Assembly: GCF_027359415.1 (NCBI RefSeq)
Contig: NZ_CP114780.1
Span: 1,116,001 to 1,180,000, forward strand
Length of the DNA stretch: 64,000 nucleotides
Source of the DNA: Prochlorococcus marinus str. MIT 0918
GTDB lineage: Bacteria > Cyanobacteriota > Cyanobacteriia > PCC-6307 > Cyanobiaceae
Direction of reading: 5' to 3'
The translations under genes were made by a program, and so were the position numbers. Positions 52,033-62,296 of the stretch are shown piece by piece; the stretch's first letter is position 1; each line of letters opens with the position of its first letter. The notes under the pieces are model-generated. The model did no database searches. It saw nothing but the letters and a program-made list of their open reading frames with translations, and was not told the DNA's origin.

Positions 52033-53057
52033 TTTCGTATGAAAAGTTCAGCAATTTGGATCGCATTTAATGCAGCACCTTTGCGAATTTGATCACCACA
52101 AAGCCACAACTCTAAAGCGTTAGGATTACTCAAATCTTGGCGAATCCTTCCTACAGCAATAGCATCTTTACCTGTCACGTCAATTGGCATAGGGAATCTA
52201 TTTGAACCGATATCTTCTAACAATTCAACTCCAGCAGAGTCTTTCAGAATTTCTCGTGCATCTTGCAACGGAAAAGGCTCTGTAAATTCAATGTTAACTG
52301 ATTCAGAATGAGCTCTTAAGACAGGGACTCTTACACAAGTTGCAGTTAGAGAAAGATTAGGCTGACTCATAATCTTTCTAGTTTCATTAATCATTTTCAT
52401 CTCTTCTTCACAATAATTATTTGACTGAAGAGGTGAATTATGTAGGAAAAGATTAAACGCAAGTGAATAGGGTAAGACTTGACTAATAGCATCTTTTCCA
52501 TCTAACACATCTTGACTTAATCTTTTCAACTCATCCATAGCTCTAGTCCCTGCCCCACTGGCTGACTGGTAAGTTGAAACTACCACTCTTTTTATGGGTA
52601 ATTTTGAGGCTAATGGGGCTAAAACCAAAGATAATAAAATCGTAGTGCAATTTGGATTTGCAATTAAACCTTTATGAGAAAAGGCGTCATTAGGGTTAAC
52701 TTCTGGAACAACTAAGGGAACATCAACATCCATCCTGAATGCATTGGAATTATCAATTATAAGAGCTCCTAATGAATTAATCTCTGTTCTCCATTTACGA
52801 GATACAGATCCACCAGCAGAAGCTAATACCAAATCAACATTTTCAAATTTATTTCGTGAAACCTCTTCAACTCTTAACTCAGTGCCTTTCCATATTTGAG
52901 TTTGACCAGCAGATCTTTTCGAAGCCAATAAACGCAATTCTTTAAGAGGAAAAGACCGTTCTTCAAGAATTTTCAATATTTCAATTCCTACTGCTCCTGT
53001 GGATCCAAGAACAGCAACAGTCAAAGGTCGATCAAAAAAAGGTTTTTGAAAAGTCAA
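52029..53057 (-). CDS. asd: Aspartate-semialdehyde dehydrogenase
   Basis: Reduces aspartyl phosphate to aspartate semialdehyde. The 342-residue enzyme has the NADP loop [15 protein letters not shown] near 14-28, the catalytic Cys in NPNCTTILL near 139, [11 protein letters not shown] and the downstream His in [12 protein letters not shown]. The frame starts with TTG at 53057, five bases from the divergent space before tig; no ATG precedes the conserved N-terminus. It works with lysC (43269) and dapA. Confidence 0.96.
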   Translation of the reverse strand: MTFQKPFFDRPLTVAVLGSTGAVGIEILKILEERSFPLKELRLLASKRSAGQTQIWKGTELRVEEVSRNKFENVDLVLASAGGSVSRKWRTEINSLGALIIDNSNAFRMDVDVPLVVPEVNPNDAFSHKGLIANPNCTTILLSLVLAPLASKLPIKRVVVSTYQSASGAGTRAMDELKRLSQDVLDGKDAISQVLPYSLAFNLFLHNSPLQSNNYCEEEMKMINETRKIMSQPNLSLTATCVRVPVLRAHSESVNIEFTEPFPLQDAREILKDSAGVELLEDIGSNRFPMPIDVTGKDAIAVGRIRQDLSNPNALELWLCGDQIRKGAALNAIQIAELFIRK

Positions 53058-53206
53058 ACTAGAAAAACAAAATAGTTTAGAAAGAATGAGATCTATCTAA
53101 TTTAGAAAAAATGTCCAAAAATAGATAAAAGACAAATAGCTTTGGATAGATGGCCTTACTCTTATTTAGTGTAATAGGCCAATGAGCCAAGATTTTTATC
53201 TAACCA

Positions 53207-54625
53207 ATGAGTAATTCTCAATTAAAAATAAAAACCAAACCCCTCCCTAATAGTCGTTTAGCAATTGAACTTGAGGTTCCTGCGAAACAATGCAAAGCAA
53301 GCTACGAAGAGGCACTATCCACATTATGTAGATCAGCCAATATACCAGGTTTCCGCAAAGGAAAAGTACCAAAGGCAGTTATTCTTCAACAAGTTGGTGC
53401 TATGAGAATCCAAGCGTCAGCATTGGAAAAACTTTTAGAAAAAGTATGGAAACAAGCTCTAGACGAAGAATCAATTAAACCACTCTGTGATCCAGAACTA
53501 GCTAATGGATTTGACAAAGTCTTAGAAAACTTTAATCCTGAAAAAGCATTGTCTATTACCTTAGAAACAGATATCTCACCTACACCGAAATTAAAAACTA
53601 CTAAAGGTTTAACTGCAGAAGTAGAACCAATTAAATTCAACACCAACAAAGTTGATGAGCTTATAGAACAATCAAGAAAACAATTAGCAACTGTTGTTCC
53701 AATTGATAACAGAGCTGCAAGTCATGGAGATATTGCTGTAGTGAGTTTTAAAGGTACTTTTGTCGATGATGGCAGTGAAATAGAAGGAGGGAGTGGAGAG
53801 GCTATGGAGATCGAATTAGAAGAAGGGAAAATGATCCCTGGGTTTATAGAAGGAATTTATGGCATGAAAATCAATGATAAAAAAAGTTTAGAATGCATCT
53901 TCCCAAAGGAATATCAAGATGAAAAAGCGAAGGGAAGAAAAGCCAAATTTGATATTGAATTAAAAGATCTAAAAACTCGTGAACTACCAGATCTGAATGA
54001 TGCTTTTGCAAAACAAGCAGGTGATAAAGAAACCATGTTAGAGCTAAGAAATGATCTTACAGAACGTCTGAAAAAAGATAATGAAAACTTAAATCAAAAA
54101 AAACGTCAGGAATCAATATTAAATAGCTTAGTGGAACAATTAGAAGTTGAACTACCAAAATCGTTAATTGATCAAGAAGTAAGAAATTTAATTGAAAAAA
54201 CAGCTAGAAATTTTGCTGATCAAGGTATTGATGTTAAATCAACATTTACTCAAGAAGTTGTTAATTCTCTTATGGAATCTTCCAGACCTGAAGCTGAAGC
54301 CAATTTAAGGAATAGTTTTGCACTGAATGCGTTAGCTGATGCTGAAAATATTGAAGTAGAGCCTCAAGAGCTTGAAAATAAATTAGAAGAAATAAAAAAA
54401 GAACTTGCATCTCAATCAAATATTGACCAAGACAAATTACGTACCATTGTTGCTGATGATCTACTTCAAGAGAAATTATTTAAATGGCTAGAAAAACACA
54501 ATACGATTATTGAAAAAAAACCAAAAAATAAATCAACCAAGTCAGAGAAAAAGTCAACAGAAAAGAAAACACCAAAAAAATCTCAAAAAACAAACACAAA
54601 CAATGGGAAAACAACTAAAGATTAA
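53207..54625 (+). CDS. tig: Trigger factor, peptidyl-prolyl isomerase chaperone
   Basis: Ribosome-associated chaperone at the polypeptide exit. The N-terminal domain carries the L23-binding signature region NIPGFRKGKVPKAV near 45-58. The FKBP-type PPIase domain is centred on GDIAVVSFKGTFVDDG, and a long helical C-terminal chaperone domain follows. At 472 residues it exceeds E. coli TF (432); the extra part is a Lys/Ser/Thr-rich tail (from about 432) with repeated KS/KK units. It opens the tig-clpP-clpX-dnaX run. Confidence 0.96.
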   Translation: MSNSQLKIKTKPLPNSRLAIELEVPAKQCKASYEEALSTLCRSANIPGFRKGKVPKAVILQQVGAMRIQASALEKLLEKVWKQALDEESIKPLCDPELANGFDKVLENFNPEKALSITLETDISPTPKLKTTKGLTAEVEPIKFNTNKVDELIEQSRKQLATVVPIDNRAASHGDIAVVSFKGTFVDDGSEIEGGSGEAMEIELEEGKMIPGFIEGIYGMKINDKKSLECIFPKEYQDEKAKGRKAKFDIELKDLKTRELPDLNDAFAKQAGDKETMLELRNDLTERLKKDNENLNQKKRQESILNSLVEQLEVELPKSLIDQEVRNLIEKTARNFADQGIDVKSTFTQEVVNSLMESSRPEAEANLRNSFALNALADAENIEVEPQELENKLEEIKKELASQSNIDQDKLRTIVADDLLQEKLFKWLEKHNTIIEKKPKNKSTKSEKKSTEKKTPKKSQKTNTNNGKTTKD

Positions 54626-54682
54626 AGCGAATCATAAAATCTAATTATAGGATTATTTAAATAACAGCCTGGAACCATCAAG

Positions 54683-55333
54683 GTGATTAACACACACTGC
54701 GCACATCCTATTCAAAACATATGGAAAAGCGACCGACCCAGTTCAGGCCCAGGAGTTCTGCCAACAGTCATTGAACAATCAGGGCGAGGAGATAGAGCAT
54801 TTGATATCTATTCAAGGCTTCTTCGTGAAAGAATTATCTTTCTTGGAACTGACGTAAATGATCAAGTAGCAGATGCATTAGTTGCGCAAATGCTGTTTCT
54901 TGAAGCTGAAGACCCTGAAAAAGATATTCAGCTATATATCAATTCTCCTGGGGGATCAGTAACTGCAGGTCTGGCTATCTATGACACTATGCAGCAAGTA
55001 ACTCCTGATGTAGTTACCATTTGCTATGGCTTAGCTGCAAGTATGGGAGCTTTCCTATTAACAGGAGGAAGTAAAGGGAAAAGACTTGCATTACCTAATT
55101 CAAGAATCATGATTCACCAGCCCTTAGGAGGCGCTCAAGGTCAGGCTGTTGAAATTGAAATTCAAGCAAAAGAAATTCTTTTTCTTAAGGACACTTTAAA
55201 TACTTTGTTAGCAAGGCATACTGGCAAATCTGTCGAAAGAATTTCTGAAGATACTGATAGAGACCACTTCCTTTCTCCCCAAGAAGCGGTTGAATACGGC
55301 CTGATAGATAAAGTTATTACCAGTCTCAACTAA
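54683..55333 (+). CDS. clpP: ATP-dependent Clp protease proteolytic subunit ClpP
   Basis: Serine protease barrel of Clp. The 216 residues include [32 protein letters not shown], the catalytic Ser in [14 protein letters not shown] and His in [15 protein letters not shown], with Asp in TDRDHF. The triad is complete, so this is an active ClpP and not ClpR. The frame begins GTG at 54683. The following clpX (113 bases away) encodes the partner ATPase. Confidence 0.96.
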   Translation: MINTHCAHPIQNIWKSDRPSSGPGVLPTVIEQSGRGDRAFDIYSRLLRERIIFLGTDVNDQVADALVAQMLFLEAEDPEKDIQLYINSPGGSVTAGLAIYDTMQQVTPDVVTICYGLAASMGAFLLTGGSKGKRLALPNSRIMIHQPLGGAQGQAVEIEIQAKEILFLKDTLNTLLARHTGKSVERISEDTDRDHFLSPQEAVEYGLIDKVITSLN

Positions 55334-55384
55334 ATAGGAATCGTTACGGAAAGCTGACTAATCATCAATTCATGACGATCCTAT
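55334..55384 (+). repeat. Inverted repeat in the clpP-clpX intergenic region
   Basis: ATAGGAATCGT at 55334-55344 pairs with ACGATCCTAT at 55375-55384, leaving one bulged A and a 30-base loop. It starts directly after the clpP stop codon. No T-run follows, so it looks like a processing or stabilising hairpin rather than a terminator. Confidence 0.45.
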
Positions 55385-55446
55385 AGATAAGAGCTGATCA
55401 TTCTTAATCAGATCCAACAACCAATCCTGGAACCCTTTCAGAAACG

Positions 55447-56799
55447 ATGGCAAAATTCGAAGCCCATCTTAAATGTTCATTTTGTGGCAAATCACAAGAA
55501 CAAGTGCGCAAGTTAATTGCTGGACCAGGAGTTTATATATGTGATGAATGTATCGATTTATGCAATGAAATTTTAGATGAAGAGCTATTAGAAAATCCTG
55601 GAAAATCAAAACCAGTAGGCAATGAGAAGATTCCCAGCAATTCTCCAATTCCATCAACACCAGCTCCTACACTTTCATCTATTCCAAAACCTATAGAAAT
55701 TAAAGAATTCTTAGACAAGCAAGTAGTAGGACAAGAGGATGCCAAAAAAATTCTTTCGGTCGCTGTTTACAACCACTACAAACGTCTAGCCTGGACAGGT
55801 AATGACAAAGAGGAAACAGACCTTTCAACAACTAAACTCCATAAATCAAATATCCTTCTAATAGGGCCAACTGGTAGTGGAAAAACTTTATTAGCACAAA
55901 CCCTTGCGGAACTACTTGATGTACCATTTGCCGTTGCAGACGCTACTACACTGACCGAAGCTGGCTATGTAGGTGAAGATGTAGAAAATATTCTTTTAAG
56001 ACTCCTTCAAAAGTCTGATATGGATATTAATCTCGCCCAAAGAGGAATCATATATATCGATGAAATTGACAAAATTGCTCGTAAAAGCGAAAACCCTTCT
56101 ATCACAAGAGACGTATCAGGAGAAGGGGTTCAACAAGCATTACTAAAGATGCTTGAAGGAACAACAGCCAATGTTCCTCCACAAGGGGGCAGAAAACATC
56201 CTTATCACGACTGTATTCAAATTGACACTAGCCAAATATTATTCATATGTGGTGGAGCTTTTGTTGGCTTAGAAGATATAGTTCAAAAACGATTAGGACG
56301 AAATTCTATAGGTTTTATGAATTCTGAAAATCGCACGCAAAAATATAAAAATTTAGAAGGAGAAAACAAACAATTACTAAGCAATTTAGAACCTGATGAT
56401 TTAGTTAGATATGGTCTTATTCCAGAATTTATTGGAAGAATGCCTGTAAGTGCTGTATTAGAGCCACTTAACGCAGAAGCATTAGAAGCAATCCTAAAAG
56501 AGCCTAGAGATGCAGTAGTCAAGCAATTTATTACTCTTATGAGTATGGATAATGTGCAACTCAATTTCGAAGATAATGCAATTAAATGCATCGCTCAAGA
56601 AGCATTTAGAAGAAAAACTGGTGCTAGAGCATTAAGAGGAATTGTTGAGGAATTAATGCTAGACATTATGTATAGCTTGCCTTCTCAACAAGGAATAGAC
56701 AAATGTACAGTTACAAAAGAAATGGTTGAATCTATTACAGGGGGAAAAGTTGTTCCTCTACCTGAATCAAATAAAAGGTCTAAACAAGAATCTGCCTAA
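55447..56799 (+). CDS. clpX: ATP-dependent Clp protease ATP-binding subunit ClpX
   Basis: AAA+ unfoldase that feeds substrates, including SsrA-tagged proteins, to ClpP. The N-terminal zinc finger has Cys pairs CSFCGKSQ and ICDECIDLC. Walker A is [16 protein letters not shown], Walker [15 protein letters not shown]. The pore loop GYVGEDVE and the C-terminal [11 protein letters not shown] sensor-2 motif are present. The 450 residues include a slightly longer linker rich in Pro/Ser after the zinc finger. Confidence 0.97.
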   Translation: MAKFEAHLKCSFCGKSQEQVRKLIAGPGVYICDECIDLCNEILDEELLENPGKSKPVGNEKIPSNSPIPSTPAPTLSSIPKPIEIKEFLDKQVVGQEDAKKILSVAVYNHYKRLAWTGNDKEETDLSTTKLHKSNILLIGPTGSGKTLLAQTLAELLDVPFAVADATTLTEAGYVGEDVENILLRLLQKSDMDINLAQRGIIYIDEIDKIARKSENPSITRDVSGEGVQQALLKMLEGTTANVPPQGGRKHPYHDCIQIDTSQILFICGGAFVGLEDIVQKRLGRNSIGFMNSENRTQKYKNLEGENKQLLSNLEPDDLVRYGLIPEFIGRMPVSAVLEPLNAEALEAILKEPRDAVVKQFITLMSMDNVQLNFEDNAIKCIAQEAFRRKTGARALRGIVEELMLDIMYSLPSQQGIDKCTVTKEMVESITGGKVVPLPESNKRSKQESA

Positions 56800-56874
56800 A
56801 TAAACTATCGAAAAACTCAGCTTCTAAAACAATTAATTTTCTAGTCTTCTAATATTTTTGACCTATTAAGCAGC

Positions 56875-58569
56875 ATGATTTCCAATTACCAACCGCTGCA
56901 TCATAAATATCGTCCAAAGCGATTTGATGATCTTGTAGGACAAGAATCAATTGTATCTACACTTAAACAAGCAATAAATACTAATCGGATTGCACCTGCC
57001 TATCTTTTTTGTGGGCCTAGAGGTACTGGAAAAACTTCCAGTGCAAGGATTTTTGCCCGTTCTTTAAATTGTTTAGCAAATAACGGACCAAATATTAATC
57101 CATGCGGCAAATGTAGCGTTTGTATAGAAATTACTAATAGTATCGCTTTAGATGTGATTGAAATAGATGCTGCTTCTAATACTGGTGTAGATAATATTCG
57201 AGAATTAATCGAAAAAGCTCAATTTGCACCTGTTCAAGCTCGTTGGAAAGTATACGTAATTGATGAATGCCATATGCTTTCGAATGCAGCTTTTAATGCA
57301 TTATTAAAAACCTTAGAAGAACCTCCATCACAAACAGTTTTCATATTAGCCACAACTGATCCACAAAGGCTTTTACAAACAATTTTAAGCAGGTGTCAAC
57401 GTTTTGATTTTCGTCGTATTTCCTTAAGTTCATTAACAAATCATTTGCAAATGATTGCTATTAAAGAAGAAATTAATATTAATAATGAATGCCTTAGTTT
57501 AATTGCTAAACGTTCTGCTGGTGGGCTGAGAGATGCAGAAAGCATGCTAGATCAATTAAGTCTATTACCACCACCAATAAACTTGGATTCAGTATGGGAA
57601 TTACTTGGAGAAGTTCCTGAAGAAAAATTACTAGAGCTTGCAGCTTCTTTAGCAATAAAAAATCCAAGTAAATTATTAGAAATACTTAATAAATTAATAG
57701 ATGATGGTAAAGAGCCAATAATAATTCTTCAAGGAATCGCGTCTATACTTAGAGATTTAGTAGTAAGCAAATCTATAAAAAATAAAGCTCTATTATGCAA
57801 TATATCTAGCAACTCTCACGATAAACTAGAAGAAATTTCCTCAAAAATAAATTTGGAAGATATTTTACGGTGGCAAGCTTATCTGAAAGGTTCAGAATCA
57901 CAAATTAGATTAAGTTTACAGCCAAAGCTATGGCTAGAAATTTTACTTTTAGGAATGCTAAATACACAACCTAATAACAATCAAGCAACCCCCATTAAAT
58001 CTCGAAGTATCAATGAGAAATTAAAACCTGTTTCAGAAGAAAAACCTTCAGATTTGAATAATCTAATTGGGATAAAAAAAACTATTGTTCCAGCTGAAAA
58101 TAATGTATCGCAAAATGAATTGTCAGATACTTGGAAACAAATACTTTCTAACGTTGGTTTACCTTCAACAAAAATGCTTTTATCCCAACAAGCCAAACTT
58201 ACAACTTTAACAAAAAATCAAGTCATAATAAAAGTATCAGAGAATTGGATAGGGATGATTCAAAGTCGAAAAAGTATTATTGAAAAAGCGATTAAAGAAA
58301 CACTAGGAGAAAGTAAAGAGTTAATTCTTGAAAAACAAATAAATCTAAAATCTATGAACGGGGAATTAAATAGTATTGAATCAAAAGTAGAAAAGAAACA
58401 AATATTAAATGAACAAAAAATGGATTCTAATCAAGAGTTAACGAAAAAATTAGAAGGTAAAGATAATGAATCAAAGAAAACAATCAGTAGGGAAGAATTA
58501 GTTTCAGAAGAAACAGAAAATTTTGCAAATTTTTTTAATGGAAAGATTATTAATTTAGAAGATGAATAA
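56875..58569 (+). CDS. dnaX: DNA polymerase III subunits gamma and tau
   Basis: Clamp-loader ATPase. The AAA+ part shows Walker A FCGPRGTGKTSSARIFA near 43-59, the zinc-binding cysteines CGKCSVC with an upstream Cys, DEIDAAS-like IEIDAASNTGVDNIREL, Walker B VYVIDECHMLS and the SRC motif LSRCQRFDF. Domain III follows to about residue 370. The rest (to 564) is a Lys/Glu-rich tau-like region. The ATPase core is uninterrupted, so no DnaX intein is present. An in-frame A-run at 58074-58081 may allow production of a shorter gamma form (see next entry). Confidence 0.95.
   Translation: MISNYQPLHHKYRPKRFDDLVGQESIVSTLKQAINTNRIAPAYLFCGPRGTGKTSSARIFARSLNCLANNGPNINPCGKCSVCIEITNSIALDVIEIDAASNTGVDNIRELIEKAQFAPVQARWKVYVIDECHMLSNAAFNALLKTLEEPPSQTVFILATTDPQRLLQTILSRCQRFDFRRISLSSLTNHLQMIAIKEEININNECLSLIAKRSAGGLRDAESMLDQLSLLPPPINLDSVWELLGEVPEEKLLELAASLAIKNPSKLLEILNKLIDDGKEPIIILQGIASILRDLVVSKSIKNKALLCNISSNSHDKLEEISSKINLEDILRWQAYLKGSESQIRLSLQPKLWLEILLLGMLNTQPNNNQATPIKSRSINEKLKPVSEEKPSDLNNLIGIKKTIVPAENNVSQNELSDTWKQILSNVGLPSTKMLLSQQAKLTTLTKNQVIIKVSENWIGMIQSRKSIIEKAIKETLGESKELILEKQINLKSMNGELNSIESKVEKKQILNEQKMDSNQELTKKLEGKDNESKKTISREELVSEETENFANFFNGKIINLEDE
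58074..58097 (+). promoter_or_regulatory. Candidate slippage / -1 frameshift site in dnaX
   Basis: Eight A residues at 58074-58081 are read ATA-AAA-AAA-ACT, so the heptamer A-AAA-AAA lies in the phase used for -1 frameshifting. After a -1 shift the next codons are AAC TAT TGT TCC AGC and a TGA at 58095-58097. The product would be about 407 residues, ending just after domain III like E. coli gamma. The sequence is seen directly; use as a recoding or transcription-slippage site is inferred. Confidence 0.4.
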
Positions 58570-58579
58570 ATAATAATAA

Positions 58580-59890
58580 CTAAAATCCTTTATGAGTGGT
58601 TTTTAACCAGATCAATTTTTTTGATCTAAATGCCATATTAATTGTGATTAATGGAATTACAAAAAACCAATGGGATAAATAAATAATAAACATTAATAAG
58701 TTTACAAAATGAGGAGAAGGAATATTAGGGCCAGATGAGTATTTTTTCGCACCACGAAAACAAGCAAATCCTGAAATAGTAAATGCAACCAAAGATAAAG
58801 GCCAATATAGAGGCAGCGTTTTTGTCACAAGTGCAATGAATAAATCAAAAAAAGATATGACAGGCAACGCATATTGCAATAAAAAGAAAGCAATTAAATC
58901 AATAAGTTGAACAATAGTTAATTTCTTAGATATCAATAAAGACCAATAATCAAAAAAACGCTGCAATCCACCTTCAGCCCAACGTTTTCTCTGTCTCAAT
59001 AATGCTTGAAGAGATTCAACACCCTCCTCTGTTACAGGAGGATTCCAAAGAATTCCTATAGAAGCTCCAGAGATTAAAAATCTAAAACTTAAATCCAGAT
59101 CATCAGTAACTGTTTCCTCATTAAATCCCCCACAACTATCTAATGCGATTCTATTTAAAAGCTCCCCGTTACCCCTTAATTCAACAACACCATTGATATT
59201 CTGTCGCCCTTCTTGAATAACAGCATCCATGGCCATTTCCATCGATTGACAACAAGTCAGAAAATTCTTCTGAGAATTCACAACAGCTTTTCTTAATTGA
59301 ATAGCTGCCAAGCTCCCTTCTTTGGCAACCGGCATCAATCGCAGCAAAATATCTGGAGGGAAATCTGCATCTGCATCCAAAATAAAAACCCATTCTCCGC
59401 TTAATTTTTGTAAGGCATAATTCAATGCTCCTGATTTTCCTCCTCCCGACGAAGGAGCTCGATGAAGGATTTTGATATTTGAAAATGTTTGGCTCTTTTC
59501 TTCTAAAATTGATGCAGTATTATCTTGGCTGCCATCATTAATAATGCATATATTAATTTTTTCTTCTGGATATTGAACATTAGCCAATCTATTAATTAAT
59601 TTTTCTACTACTGTTTCTTCATCCCTAGCTGAAACCAAAACATCAACAGAAGGTAAATCTTCAGCTGGTATCGAAGAATATGTAACGGCTGAAGAGATAC
59701 TTGCTCGAGAACGAGCCAATAAAACAACTCTTAATCCATAACTACCTAATAAAAACAAAAACAGTAATGCTGGAAAAAGTCTGTATGGTGCATCAAATGA
59801 ATGAGGTAAAGCCCCAGCAAAAGCACATGCAAATAAAAATAAGCATGCCTTGCCTCGTCGGTTTTCTCCAGTTACTCGAGCTAAGGCCAT
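58580..59890 (-). CDS. Processive family 2 glycosyltransferase, membrane-bound
   Basis: A 436-residue membrane glycosyltransferase. Two N-terminal hydrophobic segments precede the GT-A domain with VDVLVSARDEETVVEKLI, CIINDGSQDNT, FILDADADFPPD (DxD), TVTDDLDLSF and the processive QxxRW motif (QRKRW). Three or four membrane helices follow (LIAFFLLQYALPVISFF and others). Relatives make cellulose, hyaluronan, or poly-N-acetylglucosamine. The sugar cannot be assigned here. It is 46 bases downstream of the SpoIID-like gene on the same strand and meets dnaX end to end, 10 bases apart. Confidence 0.84.
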   Translation of the reverse strand: MALARVTGENRRGKACLFLFACAFAGALPHSFDAPYRLFPALLFLFLLGSYGLRVVLLARSRASISSAVTYSSIPAEDLPSVDVLVSARDEETVVEKLINRLANVQYPEEKINICIINDGSQDNTASILEEKSQTFSNIKILHRAPSSGGGKSGALNYALQKLSGEWVFILDADADFPPDILLRLMPVAKEGSLAAIQLRKAVVNSQKNFLTCCQSMEMAMDAVIQEGRQNINGVVELRGNGELLNRIALDSCGGFNEETVTDDLDLSFRFLISGASIGILWNPPVTEEGVESLQALLRQRKRWAEGGLQRFFDYWSLLISKKLTIVQLIDLIAFFLLQYALPVISFFDLFIALVTKTLPLYWPLSLVAFTISGFACFRGAKKYSSGPNIPSPHFVNLLMFIIYLSHWFFVIPLITINMAFRSKKLIWLKTTHKGF

Positions 59891-59936
59891 GACATTCCCG
59901 AGGTTTAGAAAAAGACTCTAAGAGGTCTTCTCAAAA

Positions 59937-61472
59937 CTATTCAAAAGATTCATATGTTGTTCCTGGGTAATAATGCTTAAGAATCTTCTTGGTTGTCCAT
60001 CCTCTATGGGCTAAATCAATTGCACCAGCTTGAGATAAGCCAGCTCCATGACCAAAACCTCCTCCAATAAATTGCCAAGAACCTTCTTCAATTTGTTCAA
60101 CATAAAAAAGCGTACTAGGCAAATTTCTCAGATTTCTTCTAATAGCATCTAATCGAAGAATAATTTTTGAATTTTTTTTGCTTCCTTGAATCTCCAATGC
60201 TAAAACTCTGCCACTAGTACCCCGTTTTAAAATATTAATAGTCTTAGGTAGAAACGTAGATAAGTTTGTTAAAGCCAATTTTTCCTTAATTTCTTCTGCT
60301 TTTAAAACTCTTTTCCATCTAAAAAGGCGATGATTATTACCAAAAGCACCATCTCGTTTCTTTAAGAGCCTTTGTATCTGAAAATCTTCATTTAAAGGCA
60401 ATGAAAACTGCTTCCGCCAGCGTGTCGACCCATCTAAAAAGGTTTTAAGATAGGGTAAAGAAGCCATAGACCATGCCTCATTGCCAGCAGCACCTACCCC
60501 TCCATTTGTAGCATGATATACAGCATTAATTGGTTGGCCATTCCAACTAAGTATCTTGCCAGCAGTTGATGAAATAGCTCTAGCAACTGCATCATTAGAT
60601 TGATTAGGATCTTTATAAACCTGACACTGAGTATTGCTACATAAATGATATCCATCAATTTCAAAACGCTTTCTATTAGAAATAGCCCATGTTCTAGCCA
60701 AAACTGCTTGTGCAGCTAATGCTGCAGGGGGAGATGAACTCCCAATTTCATGAGGTAAAACTCCAAGTAAATATTTCTCAATAGGAACCTTTTCGATTAA
60801 TGACCAACTTCCATATGCATCAGGTTTCAAATAAAAAGGTCCTGAATACAAGCCTCCCTTCCAAAACAAACCATCAGGAGCAAAAATTTCTAAATCTCCG
60901 GAAATTAAAAAATCAATTGAACCAAGTTTTAAGACTGGTTTAACCTTAAAGAACACATTTTTCTGGACAATTCGAGAATTAAAATTTTCAGGTATATTAT
61001 GTCCCTCAGAAATCCATACCTCCCAGTCAGATGGATAGGCAACTAGGCTTGGAATCCCCTCTTGCCTTAATAATTCTGAAACCCTCTGAGCGGATTCAAA
61101 ACTTGCAAATGGACCAATAACCTGCCTAACAAATTTTAGAGGCCTTTGCAGATCAACTCTTTGCCAACTTATTGTTATTTGAGCTGCTTTATGCGTCAAA
61201 CCCTTGGAATCTTTCAAAAATATTGGCCTGCCAGGACTAACTAACTTCAAATCTGCTGCATGAGACCCATCCAGACGTGGTTTACCTAAATATGTTTCCA
61301 AGCTAACTAACAGTTCCTGAGAGTCTTTAAAAGGTAATGGTTGAGTAGTTGAAAAATGAGTTGGCAAAATTTGAGCATCCTCGGCCCTATATTCATAATT
61401 ACTAAAATCAAGCAGCAGCAATAAACTACAAAAAAATACTTTGGGTACAAAAAAACTGTTCATCAACCTCAT
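59937..61472 (-). CDS. SpoIID/LytB domain protein, exported
   Basis: A 511-residue protein with an N-terminal signal sequence (FFVPKVFFCSLLLLLDF). The SpoIID domain lies in the middle to C-terminal part: PIEKYLLGVLPHEIGSSSP, AALAAQAVLARTWAIS, VYHATNGGVGAAGNEAW and GGGFGHGAGLSQAGAIDLA near the end. In Bacillus, SpoIID is a lytic transglycosylase acting on denuded glycans; here it probably trims or binds peptidoglycan. The start could also be ATG 61463 (three residues later). It is divergent from rpmI with 98 bases between. Confidence 0.86.
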   Translation of the reverse strand: MRLMNSFFVPKVFFCSLLLLLDFSNYEYRAEDAQILPTHFSTTQPLPFKDSQELLVSLETYLGKPRLDGSHAADLKLVSPGRPIFLKDSKGLTHKAAQITISWQRVDLQRPLKFVRQVIGPFASFESAQRVSELLRQEGIPSLVAYPSDWEVWISEGHNIPENFNSRIVQKNVFFKVKPVLKLGSIDFLISGDLEIFAPDGLFWKGGLYSGPFYLKPDAYGSWSLIEKVPIEKYLLGVLPHEIGSSSPPAALAAQAVLARTWAISNRKRFEIDGYHLCSNTQCQVYKDPNQSNDAVARAISSTAGKILSWNGQPINAVYHATNGGVGAAGNEAWSMASLPYLKTFLDGSTRWRKQFSLPLNEDFQIQRLLKKRDGAFGNNHRLFRWKRVLKAEEIKEKLALTNLSTFLPKTINILKRGTSGRVLALEIQGSKKNSKIILRLDAIRRNLRNLPSTLFYVEQIEEGSWQFIGGGFGHGAGLSQAGAIDLAHRGWTTKKILKHYYPGTTYESFE

Positions 61473-61570
61473 AAAAATTAAATCAGCGAAAACAATTAAT
61501 TAAAAATCAATTTTGCCTAAGGCAGTGTTAGGAAGTAATGTGTTGGATTGTATTAGTGTATTTGCCAAAA

Positions 61571-61768
61571 ATGCCTAAACTAAAAACTCGCAAAGCTGCT
61601 GCAAAGCGATTTAAAGCAACAGGCACTGGCAAGTTCATGCGTCGCAGAGCTTTCCGGAATCACTTGCTAGATCATAAGAGTTCTAAACTCAAACGCCATC
61701 TTGCAACAAAAGCCGTTGTTGATGAACGTGATGCAGACAATGTGAGCTTAATGCTCCCATATAGCTAA
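61571..61768 (+). CDS. rpmI: 50S ribosomal protein L35
   Basis: A 65-residue basic ribosomal protein: [18 protein letters not shown], then [17 protein letters not shown] and [15 protein letters not shown]. The ATG at 61571 gives the conserved N-terminus MPKLKT; upstream open codons from 61538 are not part of the family. rplT follows after 61 bases. Confidence 0.97.
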   Translation: MPKLKTRKAAAKRFKATGTGKFMRRRAFRNHLLDHKSSKLKRHLATKAVVDERDADNVSLMLPYS

Positions 61769-61829
61769 ACACTACTTTTAATAAAGAAGTAATCGTTACT
61801 TCTATCCATTGTTTTTTGATCTTTTAGTC

Positions 61830-62177
61830 ATGTCACGCGTTAAAAGAGGAAATGTTGCTAGAAAACGGCGTAATAAAATTCTCCGATTAGCAAAAGGCTT
61901 TAAAGGAAGCAACGGCAGTCTTTTTCGCACTGCAAATCAGCGAGTAATGAAAGCACTTTGCAATGCTTACAGAGATAGAAAGCGTCGTAAACGTGACTTC
62001 AGAAGATTATGGATCTCAAGAATAAATGCAGCAGCAAGGTTAAATGGAATGAGCTATAGCAAATTAGTCGGAGAGCTCAAAAAAGCAAATATTCAAATTA
62101 ATAGGAAAATGTTGGCTCAATTAGCTTTAATTGCCCCCCGCAACTTTGAACAAATCGTAACAGGGTTAAAAAGTTAA
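61830..62177 (+). CDS. rplT: 50S ribosomal protein L20
   Basis: A 115-residue basic protein needed early in 50S assembly. It reads [60 protein letters not shown] and ends near [19 protein letters not shown] 61830 is used because it gives the family N-terminus; the frame is open seven codons further back. Confidence 0.97.
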   Translation: MSRVKRGNVARKRRNKILRLAKGFKGSNGSLFRTANQRVMKALCNAYRDRKRRKRDFRRLWISRINAAARLNGMSYSKLVGELKKANIQINRKMLAQLALIAPRNFEQIVTGLKS

Positions 62178-62296
62178 AACTTTAACAAGCAATTACAATA
62201 AAATTCTAAAATAATAGTCTATATATTCTACGCAAATGTGCATAGCCACTAAAAAAGGAAGTCAGCTCTAAACCTAATAGATACTAACTTTAATTT

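Noticed and set aside
56875-58569. Intein in dnaX, as known in some cyanobacteria
   Set aside because: The ATPase motifs run without interruption and there are no splicing motifs; gyrB was checked in the same way and is also uninterrupted.
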